Notes: a model not told the origin generated them from the sequence alone. Numbered from the stretch's first letter, positions 46,759 through 56,831 are shown. The stretch: DNA of 64,000 nt from Chloroflexota bacterium (GCA_005887685.1 VBHJ01000004.1:1-64000), one strand, 5' to 3'. Translations and numbers: made by a program.

Positions 46759-49143
46759 TCAACCAGATGCGAGCAGCCTGAAAACGACCAGGCCAAACAG
46801 CGCGCACGCCGGGATGACAAGCCCGCGGAACAGCGCCCAGTAGTTGGACCACGCTTCACGCAGCCGGTCGAGGCGTCGCCCCGAGCCGAAGACCAGCGAC
46901 CAGTAGATCGGCAGCGCCGCCCCTGTGTTGAGCGCGAGGGCGAGCACGACGCCCGCACCGGCGACCGCGAACCAAGCCTGCAGCGGCGCCGAGGGGCCAA
47001 AGCCGAGCTGCAGGCCCCACAGCCCTCCCACGGCGCCAAGGACCGCCACGGCCGGAACCCCCAGCAGGAAGAAGGCGGCAAAGCTCAAGACCACGAGCCC
47101 GAGCATCAGCGCGAGCGTCGCGACGATACCGGCCAGCCCGGCAGCCGCAACCGTGGTCGTGGTCGGGTGCGCTCCGGAGGTCTGCACCGTCGTCGACGCG
47201 ACCGGCGTGGGGTCGATCGGCGCTCCCGTCGCGGCGGCGCGGACGTCTGACCACGAGTGCCAGTGCGCGCCGGCGCTGATCGTCCCGGCGATGCCGGCGG
47301 ATGCCGCCGCGATGAGCACCCCGGCTGCGACGGCAGCCGCGTTGCGGCGGATCACGGCAACCGGCAGCCAGTTGCGGCGGCGCCGCGTTCTTCCGAGGCC
47401 CGTCTCCATCAACCGCTCGCGGTCGAACGCCGCGCCGCACAGCACCGTCAGCGCGAAGCAGGCGGTGAGCGGGAGCAGCAGCGATGCGTACGCCAGCGGC
47501 GAGCGGAAGACGAAGAGAGCGAGAGGCAGGTCGGCCACGGCGGCCGACACCGGCGAAAGCAGGAACGACCACGCACCGCCCGCCGCACCTTCGCGCGGGA
47601 AGAGCATGAAGCCCAGCATCCGCCCCATGGCGGCCCAGTACGAGGTGACGACCGCGACAAAGGCGAACACGGGCAGGAGATCCCAGGGCGCCGTCTGCCC
47701 GAACAGGCTCAGCAGCGCCATGCCCGCCGCCATCCACAACGTGACCCAGACGGTGCTGACAACCGCGCCCGGGAGCACCTCGAGCCAGATCAGCGACGGG
47801 TCGTCCACAGGCGTGTAGAGAAGGACTTCCAGCGAGCCCTGCGCCTTTTCCCACCAGATCCCGATCGAGCTCTTGATCGATTCGAGCAGGGCGAATGACA
47901 TGAAGAAGAGCGGGAGCAGCAGGCCCGCCTGAAGCGCGTTCCCGCCGGCCAGGCGTTGGGCCACCTGGCCTGCGGGCCCGGGCAGCTGGCCGAAAAGCGA
48001 CGTGCCCGCGACCAGCAGAAGCACGAACGCGTTCAGGTACATCACCCAGCTGAGGTCGCCCCGCCGCCACCAGGAGCTGACATAGAAAGGAAGCGAATGA
48101 CGCAGCATGTCGCCTTGCTCGCGCAGCGACGCAAACATGCGCGGAGCGCGAATTCCGGAAGAAACCTCGGTCGGTGTTGCGACCGGTTCGGCGTCCGCCT
48201 CGATCGCCACCGTCATCGCTTTCAGGTAGACCGATTCGAGCGTCGTCTGCCGCTCCTCGAGCTCGTGGAACGGCGCACCTTGCTTGGCCAGATGCGCCTG
48301 CAGCTCGGCCGCGAACTGGGCGCGATCGCTCACGCTCGCCTGCCACGGCAGCGTGTAGGAGAGCTCAGCGCCATCGAGGCTGTGCGCGCGGGTGCGCGAT
48401 GTCAGCCACCGCGTGATCGGTTCGGTGTTCGCCGGGTTGCGCGCGAGATGAGCGGTGAATCGCCGGCCCTCTTCCGCTTCCTCGCGCAGCTCGTCGAGCG
48501 TGCCCTCGGCGACGATGACGCCGCGTCGCATGATGGCGACGCGGTCGGCCATCAGCTCCGCTTCGCCCAGGACGTGAGTGGTGACGATGAGGGCTGCACC
48601 ACGTGCCTTCTGCTCGCCGAGATAGCGGCGCATGTCCGCCGCGGCCACAGGGTCCAGGCCCGCGGTGGGCTCATCGCAGAAGATCCAGTCCGGCTCGTGG
48701 AGGGTGGCTCGGATGAGCGCCACCTTCTGCGCCATGCCGCGCGAGTAAGCGGCGAGCACGGTGTCGGTGCGGTCGGCGAGCTCGAAACGCTCGAGCAGGG
48801 ACGCGATTCGCTCGCGGCGGATTTTCTCGGGAACTCCGTACAGGTAGCCAAAACGGTCGAGGTACTCGGTTGCGGTGTTGCGACCGTACAGGCGGGCCTG
48901 GTCCGGCACCACGCCCAGCCGGGATCGCACCGCGTCCAGGCGTTCGGGAAGGCGAAGGCCGTCGAGCTCGATCAGGCCCGCGTCGGGCCGCAATATGCCA
49001 CCGAGGCAGCGCAGCGTGGTCGACTTGCCCGCGCCGTTCTGACCAAGCAGGACGAGGATCTCGCCGCGCTCGACGTGAAGGTCCACCCCGGCCACGGCGC
49101 GCACGTCGCCAAAGCTTTTGCGCAGACCCTCGACCCTGATCAT
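46759..49143 (-). CDS. ABC-2 type transporter, ATPase fused N-terminally to permease (794 aa)
   Basis: NBD: LLGQNGAGKSTTLRCLGGILRPDAG...YSRGMAQKVALIRATLHEPDWIFCDEPTAGLDP...; C-terminal half with multiple TM segments. Confidence 0.88.
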   Translation of the reverse strand: MIRVEGLRKSFGDVRAVAGVDLHVERGEILVLLGQNGAGKSTTLRCLGGILRPDAGLIELDGLRLPERLDAVRSRLGVVPDQARLYGRNTATEYLDRFGYLYGVPEKIRRERIASLLERFELADRTDTVLAAYSRGMAQKVALIRATLHEPDWIFCDEPTAGLDPVAAADMRRYLGEQKARGAALIVTTHVLGEAELMADRVAIMRRGVIVAEGTLDELREEAEEGRRFTAHLARNPANTEPITRWLTSRTRAHSLDGAELSYTLPWQASVSDRAQFAAELQAHLAKQGAPFHELEERQTTLESVYLKAMTVAIEADAEPVATPTEVSSGIRAPRMFASLREQGDMLRHSLPFYVSSWWRRGDLSWVMYLNAFVLLLVAGTSLFGQLPGPAGQVAQRLAGGNALQAGLLLPLFFMSFALLESIKSSIGIWWEKAQGSLEVLLYTPVDDPSLIWLEVLPGAVVSTVWVTLWMAAGMALLSLFGQTAPWDLLPVFAFVAVVTSYWAAMGRMLGFMLFPREGAAGGAWSFLLSPVSAAVADLPLALFVFRSPLAYASLLLPLTACFALTVLCGAAFDRERLMETGLGRTRRRRNWLPVAVIRRNAAAVAAGVLIAAASAGIAGTISAGAHWHSWSDVRAAATGAPIDPTPVASTTVQTSGAHPTTTTVAAAGLAGIVATLALMLGLVVLSFAAFFLLGVPAVAVLGAVGGLWGLQLGFGPSAPLQAWFAVAGAGVVLALALNTGAALPIYWSLVFGSGRRLDRLREAWSNYWALFRGLVIPACALFGLVVFRLLASG

Positions 49144-49156
49144 GGAAAGTCCCGGC

Positions 49157-49486
49157 TCAGATCTTCTCGAAGGAATCCACCGGTACGACGAAAACAGTTG
49201 CGCCGCCCACCTGCACCTCGACGGGAAAGGCCATGAAGAATTCGCCGGGTTCGGCCAGCGGCGGGACTGGAGTCAGATAGCGGCTGCGCTCGTGACAGGT
49301 CTCGCGAATGACCTCGAGCGCGTCGGCAACCTGACCGTCATCGAGGCCGATCAACAGCGTGGCGTTGCCCTGCTGCAGGAAACCGCCGGTAGATGAGACT
49401 CGCGTCGAGCTGATCCCCTTGTCGGTCAATGCGAGCACCGTGCGCCCGGCGTCCTCGCCCTGGACCACCGCGATGATGAGCTTCAA
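49157..49486 (-). CDS. DarA-type cyclic-di-AMP receptor (PII-like)
   Basis: MKLIIAVVQGEDAGRTVLALTDKGISSTRVSSTGGFLQQGNATLLIGLDDGQVADALEVIRETCHERSRYL. Confidence 0.88.
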   Translation of the reverse strand: MKLIIAVVQGEDAGRTVLALTDKGISSTRVSSTGGFLQQGNATLLIGLDDGQVADALEVIRETCHERSRYLTPVPPLAEPGEFFMAFPVEVQVGGATVFVVPVDSFEKI

Positions 49487-50091
49487 TCCTTGCCTTCGAG
49501 GAGCGGCTTGAGGTGATCGCGGACCTCGAGGTGGATTTTGTCGCGAGAGCCGGTCGCGTCAAGCCGCACGAATCGCGACGGCTCCGCCGCCGCCAGCTTC
49601 TCGTATGCCTCGGCGACCTTGCGATGGAAATCGATCGACTCCTGCTCCATCCGGTCCTTGCTCTTGCCCGCCTTCTCGTGGCGGCCCAGGCCCGCCTCGA
49701 CCGGGCCTTCGAGGAGAAAAGTGATGTCGGGCCGGGGAAAGGTCGGCGGCCACGTGGTCGGTATGCCTCGCCCGCCCCCCTGATAGGCGAGTGTCGAATC
49801 GTGAAAGCGGTCTGCGATCACGACCTGGCCTGAGGCAAGCGCCGGCCCGATGACATCGGCGATCAGCTGCCGGCGCGAGGCCATGAAGAGGTACATCTCG
49901 GCTTCGGGGTCGATCTCGAGGCCCTTGTAGAGGAGGACGTCGCGGATCTGCTCCCCCAGCTCGGTGCCTCCCGGCTCCCGCACGACCACCGGGTCACGCT
50001 TGGCGAGCCACTCGCCCAAAAGCTCGGCCTGGGTGGTCTTGCCTGAACCCTCGGTGCCCTCGAACGTGATGAACAAACCGCGCTTAGCCAT
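49483..50091 (-). CDS. tmk: Thymidylate kinase
   Basis: GLFITFEGTEGSGKTTQAELLGEWLAKRDPVVVREPGGTELGEQIRDVLL...VVIADRFHDSTLAYQGGGRG. Confidence 0.95.
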   Translation of the reverse strand: MAKRGLFITFEGTEGSGKTTQAELLGEWLAKRDPVVVREPGGTELGEQIRDVLLYKGLEIDPEAEMYLFMASRRQLIADVIGPALASGQVVIADRFHDSTLAYQGGGRGIPTTWPPTFPRPDITFLLEGPVEAGLGRHEKAGKSKDRMEQESIDFHRKVAEAYEKLAAAEPSRFVRLDATGSRDKIHLEVRDHLKPLLEGKD

Positions 50092-50109
50092 CTGTGCGCG
50101 GGAAGCGTA

Positions 50110-51705
50110 CTAGGCGGGTTCCTCGGGAGACGGGGTTATGCGCAGGCGGCGCTGCGGCTCCTTCCCGGTGCTGCGGGCCGACAGCTCGTTCTCCGCGACC
50201 AGCTGGTGCTGCAGCCGCCGCAGGTAGGCGTTCTGGGGCGAAATCTCAACCGGCCGCAAGGTTGCCTTGACCTGCCGGATCGCCGCCGCCGCCTCAGCCA
50301 GGGCGCGCGTGGTCGCCTCGTCTTCCCTGTCGACGCCGTAGATGCGAGCCAGCGCGTCACGGACCTGGCTTACGGAGTTGCTCTTGAGGATATGGATCGG
50401 CAGGCCGCGGCTCTCAGCCTGGCGCAGGCTGTCGGGGCGGCGGCGGTAGTGGTTCTTCAAGGTCAGCACCGCGCCGGCGCCGTCCAGGTTGCCCAGCACC
50501 CGCACGGGGATGTCGAGCTCGCGGATCGACTGCTCGACGTGATGCCGGCTCACGCCGTAGGGAAAGATGCCGAGCGGCCGGTTGTTGGTGGCCGGGGCAG
50601 GCGGCTCGGACGCGATGCCTCCCGGGGTCCCCAGGCCGTGGACCTGGGGTAGCTCGACGTTCGAGATCACGCGGCCCTCTCGCGTGCGAACGCGGATCTT
50701 GGGCATCTGCAACGGGCCTCGCAGCGCGGTGTCCACCACGTCGGCCAGCGGTTGATGAATCGCGACGCGGTCGCGATCCTGGATCTCGACCAGCACGTCA
50801 AACGTCGGCGGTGCCTTCCGCTCGAGCACCGACTTCTGCGTTCCACGGCGGCGCGCCTCCTCGTCGGAAAGGGTGACGCTCTGGATGCCACCGAGCAGGT
50901 CGTTCAGCGTGGGGTTGACGAGCAGGTTCTCGAGCGTCTGGCCGTGCGCGGTCGCGATCAGCTGCACGCCTCGCTCGGCGATGGTGCGCGCCGCCGCAGC
51001 CTCGAGCTCGGTGCCGATCTCGTCGATGACGATGACCTCGGGCATATGGTTCTCGACCGCTTCGATCATCACCGCGTGCTGCAGGAGGGGGGTCTTGACC
51101 TGCATCCGGCGCGCCCGCCCGATGCCAGGATGCGGGATGTCGCCGTCTCCGCCGATCTCGTTCGACGTGTCGACGATCACGACTCGCTTGCGCAGCTCGT
51201 CGGCGAGCAACCGCGCGCACTCGCGCAACATCGTGGTCTTGCCAATCCCTGGACGGCCGAGCAAGAGGATGCTCTGCCCGCTCACGACGATGTCGCGGAT
51301 GATCTCGCCGGTCCCCGTGACCGCGCGCCCGACGCGCATGGTCAGGCCGACGATGCGGCCGGACCGGTTGCGAATCGCCGACACGCGGTGCAGCGTGCGC
51401 TCGATGCCGGCGCGGTTGTCGTCGCCAAACTGGCCGACGTTGTTGGCGACGTGATCGAGGTCGGACGCCGAGACCGGGTGGTCGGCGAGCAGAACCTCGC
51501 GCCCCGGGACACGCGCTTCGGGTTCGCGGCCGAGGTCGAGCACGATCTCCAGCAGCTCCCTTGGATCGATCCGCTCGTGCAGCGCCCTCGCCAGGTCCGG
51601 CGGCAGCGCCCTCGCGAGGAGCTCGACCTCCTCGTCCCAGTTCACCGCACGTGTTTGAATTGCGCCCTGCGCGCGACCGGCGTGCTGCCTGGCTTGAGCC
51701 ATCAT
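50110..51705 (-). CDS. SpoIIIAA/ycf45-like AAA ATPase with R3H domain
   Basis: SILLLGRPGIGKTTMLRECARLLADELRKRVVIVDTSNEIGGDGDIPHPGIGRARRMQVKTPLLQHAVMIEAVENHMPEVIVIDEIG; C-terminal R3H-like region. Confidence 0.88.
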   Translation of the reverse strand: MMAQARQHAGRAQGAIQTRAVNWDEEVELLARALPPDLARALHERIDPRELLEIVLDLGREPEARVPGREVLLADHPVSASDLDHVANNVGQFGDDNRAGIERTLHRVSAIRNRSGRIVGLTMRVGRAVTGTGEIIRDIVVSGQSILLLGRPGIGKTTMLRECARLLADELRKRVVIVDTSNEIGGDGDIPHPGIGRARRMQVKTPLLQHAVMIEAVENHMPEVIVIDEIGTELEAAAARTIAERGVQLIATAHGQTLENLLVNPTLNDLLGGIQSVTLSDEEARRRGTQKSVLERKAPPTFDVLVEIQDRDRVAIHQPLADVVDTALRGPLQMPKIRVRTREGRVISNVELPQVHGLGTPGGIASEPPAPATNNRPLGIFPYGVSRHHVEQSIRELDIPVRVLGNLDGAGAVLTLKNHYRRRPDSLRQAESRGLPIHILKSNSVSQVRDALARIYGVDREDEATTRALAEAAAAIRQVKATLRPVEISPQNAYLRRLQHQLVAENELSARSTGKEPQRRLRITPSPEEPA

Positions 51706-52648
51706 CCGAACGACGGCACCAGTCCTTTTTCACGTACGGGCTTGGGCACGCGCACCGCCAGCTCTTTGACCAGCAACAACTGTGTGAGCAAGACGTTAAA
51801 CCCACGCCCTCGAAGGGCGTCGATCATGTGCGAATCATAGTGACGGAGACTCGACCAGGCCGGCGCTTCGGAATCGCCCAGAAGCGAGATTCCGTAATCG
51901 GCCAGCTCGGCCGGCAGCGGGTTTTCCGGCAGCACCATGAACTGCAACGTGTCCGGACGAGCCCCCGTTCCGCGCTGCATGCGCACCCAACCGACGACCT
52001 CGATCCGATCGACGACCTCACCTCCGCTCAGCTCACCCGTATGCAGGGCCCTCCACTCGCGATACGTCGGCGCCTCCAGCTGGGACACCCCTTGGGGCGT
52101 GACCTTCCGATAGAGCTGGTAGAGACGCCGATCGTCGCCTCGTTTGGCGGGGCGCAAGCCCTGCGGATACTGGTCGCCGCGGCGCTTGGGGTCTTCCGAG
52201 TAGACGACCTGCTCGGTCGCGTACTGGCGAAAGCCCTGGAGGCGGAAGGCCGGCAGCAGCGCGTCGCGGTCGGGTAGGCGTACGAACAGGCGCAACGCAC
52301 CGCGCTCGAGAGCCTGGTTGCACAGATGCTGGACCAACGCGGGCGCAACCTCGTCCGAGTCCGCTTCATCCGCCACCTGCAGGTTCAGCACCTGGAGGAC
52401 GCGCGCCCGGCGCAGGTCGAGACTGAGCGGCTGGCCCGAAGCCTGGATGAAGCCCAGCACCTTGCCGTTTTCCTCCGCGACGTACATGAGCGTCTCCTGC
52501 GACAGGGGCAGCAGCGCGGAAAGCGTCGAGCTGAACAGCGACCACAATCGCGCCGCTGGAGGGGCGGCTTCGCTCAGCCGGATTTCAGACGACCGATGCA
52601 TCTCTTCGATCTTTGCCAGGTCGAGCAACCCGGCGGTGCGGACTCTCA
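51702..52648 (-). CDS. GNAT-like acetyltransferase
   Basis: MRVRTAGLLDLAKIEEMHRSSEIRL...MYVAEENGKVLGFIQASGQ...LHLCNQALERGALRLFVRLPDRDALLPAFRLQGFRQYATEQVVY. Confidence 0.62.
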
Positions 52649-53251
52649 TGGTCGCGCCATCGCGAGGCGCACGAACTCGCGGTGCAGGCGGAGATCCGAC
52701 GTGAGCTCGGGATGAAAACAAAGGGCAACGATGCGATCCTGCCTCACCGCCACGGGATGGCCTTCGTATGTGGCCAAGACCTTCACGTCGCCGGTGCGCT
52801 CGACGAGAGGCGAGCGAATGAATACGCCGGGGAACTCTTTTCCGTTCATCCCCTCGATGTGAAGAGGCGACTCGAAGCTCTCGACCTGGCGGCCGTAGCC
52901 GTTGCGACGGACGCCGATGTCCAGCAAGCCGAGTCCCTTTTGTTCGGGCATGCCGTCGGTGACGTCACGCGCCAGCACGATCATGCCGGCGCACGTGGCC
53001 AGTGTCGCGAGGCCGCCGCGGATCGCTTCCCGCACCGGCTCGAGCAGACCGACGCGCTCCATCAGCATCGTCATGGTCGTGCTCTCCCCGCCTGGCAGCA
53101 CGATGCCGTCCAAGCCTTCCAGGTCCGCCTGGGCGCGCACCAGGCGCGTGCGTGCCCCGGCGGCCTCGAGCGCGCGGACGTGCTCTGCGAAAGCACCTTG
53201 CATCGCGAGGACGCCGATGAGAGCGCGGTCTGTCCTGGCCGACCTGTTCAT
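52646..53251 (-). CDS. pdxT: Pyridoxal 5'-phosphate synthase glutaminase subunit
   Basis: IGVLAMQGAFAEHVRALEAAGARTRLVRAQADLEGLDGIVLPGGESTTMTML...GLLDIGVRRNGYGRQVESFE. Confidence 0.95.
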   Translation of the reverse strand: MNRSARTDRALIGVLAMQGAFAEHVRALEAAGARTRLVRAQADLEGLDGIVLPGGESTTMTMLMERVGLLEPVREAIRGGLATLATCAGMIVLARDVTDGMPEQKGLGLLDIGVRRNGYGRQVESFESPLHIEGMNGKEFPGVFIRSPLVERTGDVKVLATYEGHPVAVRQDRIVALCFHPELTSDLRLHREFVRLAMARP

Positions 53252-53279
53252 TGGTGCGCCCTGCCCGCGCGGCGGGAAG

Positions 53280-54221
53280 CTACCAGCCTCGGGCAGCGAG
53301 CAGCTCGTCCTTCGGGATGGCGGGGATCTCGAGACCGTGCATGGCCTTGCCCAATCCGGCTGAGACTTCGGCCAGCACCTCGGGCTTGTCGAAGTAGGTG
53401 GTCGCCGCGACGATCGCCTTGGCACGCTTCAACGGGTCCTCGGCTTTGAAGATGCCCGACCCCACGAACACCCCGTCGACCCCGAGCTGCATCATCAGCG
53501 CGGCGTCGGCCGGCGTCGCGATGCCCCCGGCGGCGAAGTTGACCACCGGCAGGCGGCCGAGCCCCTGGCACTCGACGAGCACCTCGACCGGCGCACCGAT
53601 CTGCTTGGCCTCGTGCACCAGCTCGGCGTGGTTCATGCCCTGGAGCTTGCGAATTCCGGCGTTCACCGCGCGCGCGTGCCGCACGGCTTCGACGACGTTG
53701 CCGGTCCCGGCCTCCCCCTTGGTCCGGATCATCGCCGCGCCTTCCGCGATGCGCCGCGTCGCTTCGCCGAGGTCACGGCAGCCGCAGACGAACGGAACCT
53801 TGAACGGGTGCTTGTCGATGTGGTTCTCCTCGTCCGCCGGGGTGAGCACCTCGGATTCATCGATGTAGTCGACCCCAAGCGCTTCGAGGATCTGGGCTTC
53901 GACGAAATGCCCGATCCGGCACTTGGCCATCACCGGGATGGTCACGGCGGCCATGATCGACTTGATCAGGTCCGGATCGGACATGCGCGCCACGCCGCCT
54001 TCCTTGCGGATGTCAGCCGGCACGCGCTCGAGCGCCATCACTGCGCACGCGCCGGCTTCCTGGGCGATGCGGGCGTGCTCGGGCGTGACGACGTCCATGA
54101 TCACGCCGCCCTTCAGCATCTGGGCAAGGCCTGCTTTGACCTTGAACGATCCCTTCACCGATTCGCTGCCATTGCGAGCCCCGTTGCCTTCGGCCACGCT
54201 CGAAATTCTACGCGGGCCCAC
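53280..54221 (-). CDS. pdxS: Pyridoxal 5'-phosphate synthase lyase subunit
   Basis: [53 protein letters not shown]...[32 protein letters not shown]. Confidence 0.97.
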   Translation of the reverse strand: MGPRRISSVAEGNGARNGSESVKGSFKVKAGLAQMLKGGVIMDVVTPEHARIAQEAGACAVMALERVPADIRKEGGVARMSDPDLIKSIMAAVTIPVMAKCRIGHFVEAQILEALGVDYIDESEVLTPADEENHIDKHPFKVPFVCGCRDLGEATRRIAEGAAMIRTKGEAGTGNVVEAVRHARAVNAGIRKLQGMNHAELVHEAKQIGAPVEVLVECQGLGRLPVVNFAAGGIATPADAALMMQLGVDGVFVGSGIFKAEDPLKRAKAIVAATTYFDKPEVLAEVSAGLGKAMHGLEIPAIPKDELLAARGW

Positions 54222-54276
54222 AGCCCCCTTCCCCGCTTGCGGCCAAGTGCCGCCGGCGGCGGACGAGGCCAGGATC

Positions 54277-54834
54277 TTAGAGGCGCTCTAGAACGAGCGT
54301 GCGCTTGCTCGCGTATTCGTGGTCGGACAGCAGGCCGTCTCGGTGCAATCGAGTGAGCATGTCCATCTCTTCGAGCACATCCAGCAGCGGTGCCATGGTC
54401 CGCCGCGCGAGGTATGCGTCGGACGCGGTGCCCGCCTCTTCGCCCCGCGCGTCGAACTCGCGGACGAAGAAAAGTGCCTTGACGGCGGAGAAAGGAATGC
54501 CAAGCTTGCGGATCGGGCTGTCGCTTTGCTCGGCGTGCAGGTGCAGCACGACCCCGTATCGGTGACGCTCCAGGGTGCCGTCGAGATGGCCGCGCAAAAC
54601 CTCTCCGTCAAGGAAGCGGATCGCGACCTTGCGGGTCGGCGTGTCGGCCAGCTCCTTGTCACGCTGCAGCTCCACCCACTTGACCGCCGTGAGGGGGATC
54701 CATGCGGTTTCGTTGTTCTCCAGGCCGCCCGCGTCGTCGACCTCGACAAGGAAGTCAGGTTCGTCGAAATCGAGATCGCGAGCCACCCCTTCGACGGTCT
54801 CGTCGTCGAAAAAGCGCACGACTATCCTGGCCAT
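54277..54834 (-). CDS. Hypothetical with SHOCT-like C-terminal motif
   Basis: Two similar beta-rich halves ([29 protein letters not shown] / [30 protein letters not shown]) then [26 protein letters not shown]. Confidence 0.65.
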   Translation of the reverse strand: MARIVVRFFDDETVEGVARDLDFDEPDFLVEVDDAGGLENNETAWIPLTAVKWVELQRDKELADTPTRKVAIRFLDGEVLRGHLDGTLERHRYGVVLHLHAEQSDSPIRKLGIPFSAVKALFFVREFDARGEEAGTASDAYLARRTMAPLLDVLEEMDMLTRLHRDGLLSDHEYASKRTLVLERL

Positions 54835-54856
54835 TTCACACCTACTGTACTAACCC

Positions 54857-55639
54857 TCATCGAGCTTCACTCCTGCGCTGGTCTCGGAGCTTTCTCCGGC
54901 CGAGTCGGCGGGCGCACTTGGTACACGTTGCTATGTGGTTTCGCACGGCTTCCGCCTGCGGGCGGCGCAGCTTTCCAGCGAGGTAGGGCGCCAGCAGCGG
55001 CACGGCCTCCTCGTGGGTGAGGTCGCCCTCGCGCTGCGAGGCCAGGTACTCCTCTTTGAACCGCAGACGCGCCCGGTAGAGCAGGGTCTCGACTGCGCTC
55101 TCGGACATCTTGAGGGTGCGGGCGATCTGGCGGTAGCTCATGTCCTGCAGCTCGCGCAGCGTCAGCACCAGGCGGTACTTCTCGGGCAAGCGCTGCGCGA
55201 CGTGCCAGACCTGCCGGCGGGTCTCGTTCGACTCCTGAACCTGAACCGGGTCGAAGGCCTTGGCCGTCGACGGCAGGTTCGACATCAGCTCGTCGTCTTC
55301 CTCCTCGGTCGTGCCGTCGGCCCGCAGGTCCCGCTGCCGGCGGCGCAGCTCGTCGTAGCAGAGGTTGCGCGCCACCGTGTGGATCCAACCGCCGAAGTTG
55401 AACGAGTCGTCAACCCGGTCCATCATCCGGAGGGCCTTCATGAAGGTCTCCTGGGCGATGTCCTCGGCCAGGAGAGCGTCCCCGAGCTTGCGACGGACCA
55501 GTCGGTAGATGGACGCGACGTAGCGGCGGTGCAGCTCTTCGAAGGCGTGAATGTCACCGTTCCGATACGCCCTGACCAGCTCAACGTCGCTAGGGCCGGT
55601 GCCCTCCTGCGTCGCGGGTTTGCTTTCCTCTACGTCCAT
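54857..55639 (-). CDS. ECF-type RNA polymerase sigma factor fused to ZAS-like zinc-finger domain
   Basis: Region 2 LVRAYRNGDIHAFEELHRRYVASIYRLVRRKLGDALLAEDIAQETFMKAL; region 4 LVLTLRELQDMSYRQIARTLKMSESAVETLLYRARLRFKEE; C-term LTHEEAVPLLAPYLAGKLRRPQAEAVRNHIATCTKC. Confidence 0.9.
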   Translation of the reverse strand: MDVEESKPATQEGTGPSDVELVRAYRNGDIHAFEELHRRYVASIYRLVRRKLGDALLAEDIAQETFMKALRMMDRVDDSFNFGGWIHTVARNLCYDELRRRQRDLRADGTTEEEDDELMSNLPSTAKAFDPVQVQESNETRRQVWHVAQRLPEKYRLVLTLRELQDMSYRQIARTLKMSESAVETLLYRARLRFKEEYLASQREGDLTHEEAVPLLAPYLAGKLRRPQAEAVRNHIATCTKCARRLGRRKLRDQRRSEAR

Positions 55640-56766
55640 TTGCGACTGCGGCAGGCTACTACGGCGGCACGAATTAGCATCCCCTCTGGGTCGTTTAAGG
55701 CCTCTTGCAGGTCCGCGCCGCCGTCGGTGAGCGTCACCACCGCGGTCACGCCTGACCGGGTCAACGCCTCCCACCCGGGGCCCTTGCTCCCGGCCAGAAG
55801 GATCACCGGCACCCCGGCTGCCTGGGCCCGCTTGGCCACCTCACCGGGCGCTTTGCCGTAAGCGGTCTGCTCGTCGACCCGGCCCTCACCGGTGATCACC
55901 AGGTCGGCGCCCGCGAGCTTCGCGTCGAACCCTGCCGCCTCGACCACAAGAGGTGCGCCCGGGACCAGCGACGCGTCGAGAAACGCCATCAGCCCGGCGC
56001 CCGCGCCGCCCGCGGCGCCGGCTCCCGGCACGTCCGCCACCCGTTTCCCGAGATCGCGCTCGACCACCCCGGCCAGCCGGGCAAGGGCCGCGTCGAGCTC
56101 CTTGACGGCGGCCGCGTCAGCGCCTTTCTGAGGCCCGTAGACCGCGCTGGCGCCCAGGGGGCCGGTGAGCGGGTTGGTCACGTCGCAGGCGACCTTGACC
56201 TCCAGCGCAGGCGCCCACGGTTCGAAACCTGAGGCGTCGATCCGCTCGAGTCGCGCCAGGGCGGCCCCTCCCCGCGGGAGGTCCTTGCCGGCTGCATCCA
56301 GCAGCCGGTAGCCGAGAGCCTGGGCCATGCCGGCGCCGCCGTCATTGGTGGCCGAGCCTCCGATGCCGACGATGAAACGGTCGGTGTCCGGCCGCCGTGC
56401 GGCGATGAGCAGCTGGCCGAAGCCGAACGTGGACGTCCGCCGTGGGTCGCGCCGCTCCCGGGGGATCAGCGTCAGGCCGCTGGCCGCCGCCAGCTCGACG
56501 ACCGCGACGGAGCCGATGCGGCCGTAGGTGGCCGTGACGGCATCGCCGAGCGGACCCTCAACCTTCGCGGTCAGGTATTCGCCGCGGTTGGCAGTGACAA
56601 GCGCTTCGACGGTGCCGTCGCCGCCGTCGGCGACCGGGACCTCGACCACCTCGGCGTCGGGAAAGACCTCGCGGACGCCACGCGCGATGGCCCTGGCTGC
56701 TTGTGAGGCGGTGAGCGTTCCCTTGAACGCGTTGGGCGCGACGACCACCTTCATCGCGGGCGCCAT
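55630..56766 (-). CDS. Glycerate kinase
   Basis: MKVVVAPNAFKGTLTASQAARAIARGVREVFPDAEVVEVPVADGGDGTVEALV...GIGGSATNDGGAGMAQALGYRLLD. Confidence 0.94.
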   Translation of the reverse strand: MAPAMKVVVAPNAFKGTLTASQAARAIARGVREVFPDAEVVEVPVADGGDGTVEALVTANRGEYLTAKVEGPLGDAVTATYGRIGSVAVVELAAASGLTLIPRERRDPRRTSTFGFGQLLIAARRPDTDRFIVGIGGSATNDGGAGMAQALGYRLLDAAGKDLPRGGAALARLERIDASGFEPWAPALEVKVACDVTNPLTGPLGASAVYGPQKGADAAAVKELDAALARLAGVVERDLGKRVADVPGAGAAGGAGAGLMAFLDASLVPGAPLVVEAAGFDAKLAGADLVITGEGRVDEQTAYGKAPGEVAKRAQAAGVPVILLAGSKGPGWEALTRSGVTAVVTLTDGGADLQEALNDPEGMLIRAAVVACRSRKWT

Positions 56767-56769
56767 GTT

Positions 56770-56783
56770 CGGTTAGTCCGGAC
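56770..56783. promoter_or_regulatory. Operator-like half-palindrome O2 CGGTTAGTCCGGAC
   Basis: Matches 13 of 14 positions of one side of the palindrome at 56812-56831. Confidence 0.55.
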
Positions 56784-56811
56784 GAATTGACATGAAGTCC
56801 GTCGCAAATCT

Positions 56812-56831
56812 CGGATAGTCCGGACTATCCG
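56812..56831. promoter_or_regulatory. Perfect 20-bp palindrome O1 CGGATAGTCCGGACTATCCG
   Basis: Read directly; self reverse-complementary; between ilvE-like and glycerate kinase genes. Confidence 0.8.

Noticed and set aside
47956-49236. 426-aa + strand ORF
   Set aside because: Antisense to the ABC ATPase domain, whose Walker motifs are unambiguous.
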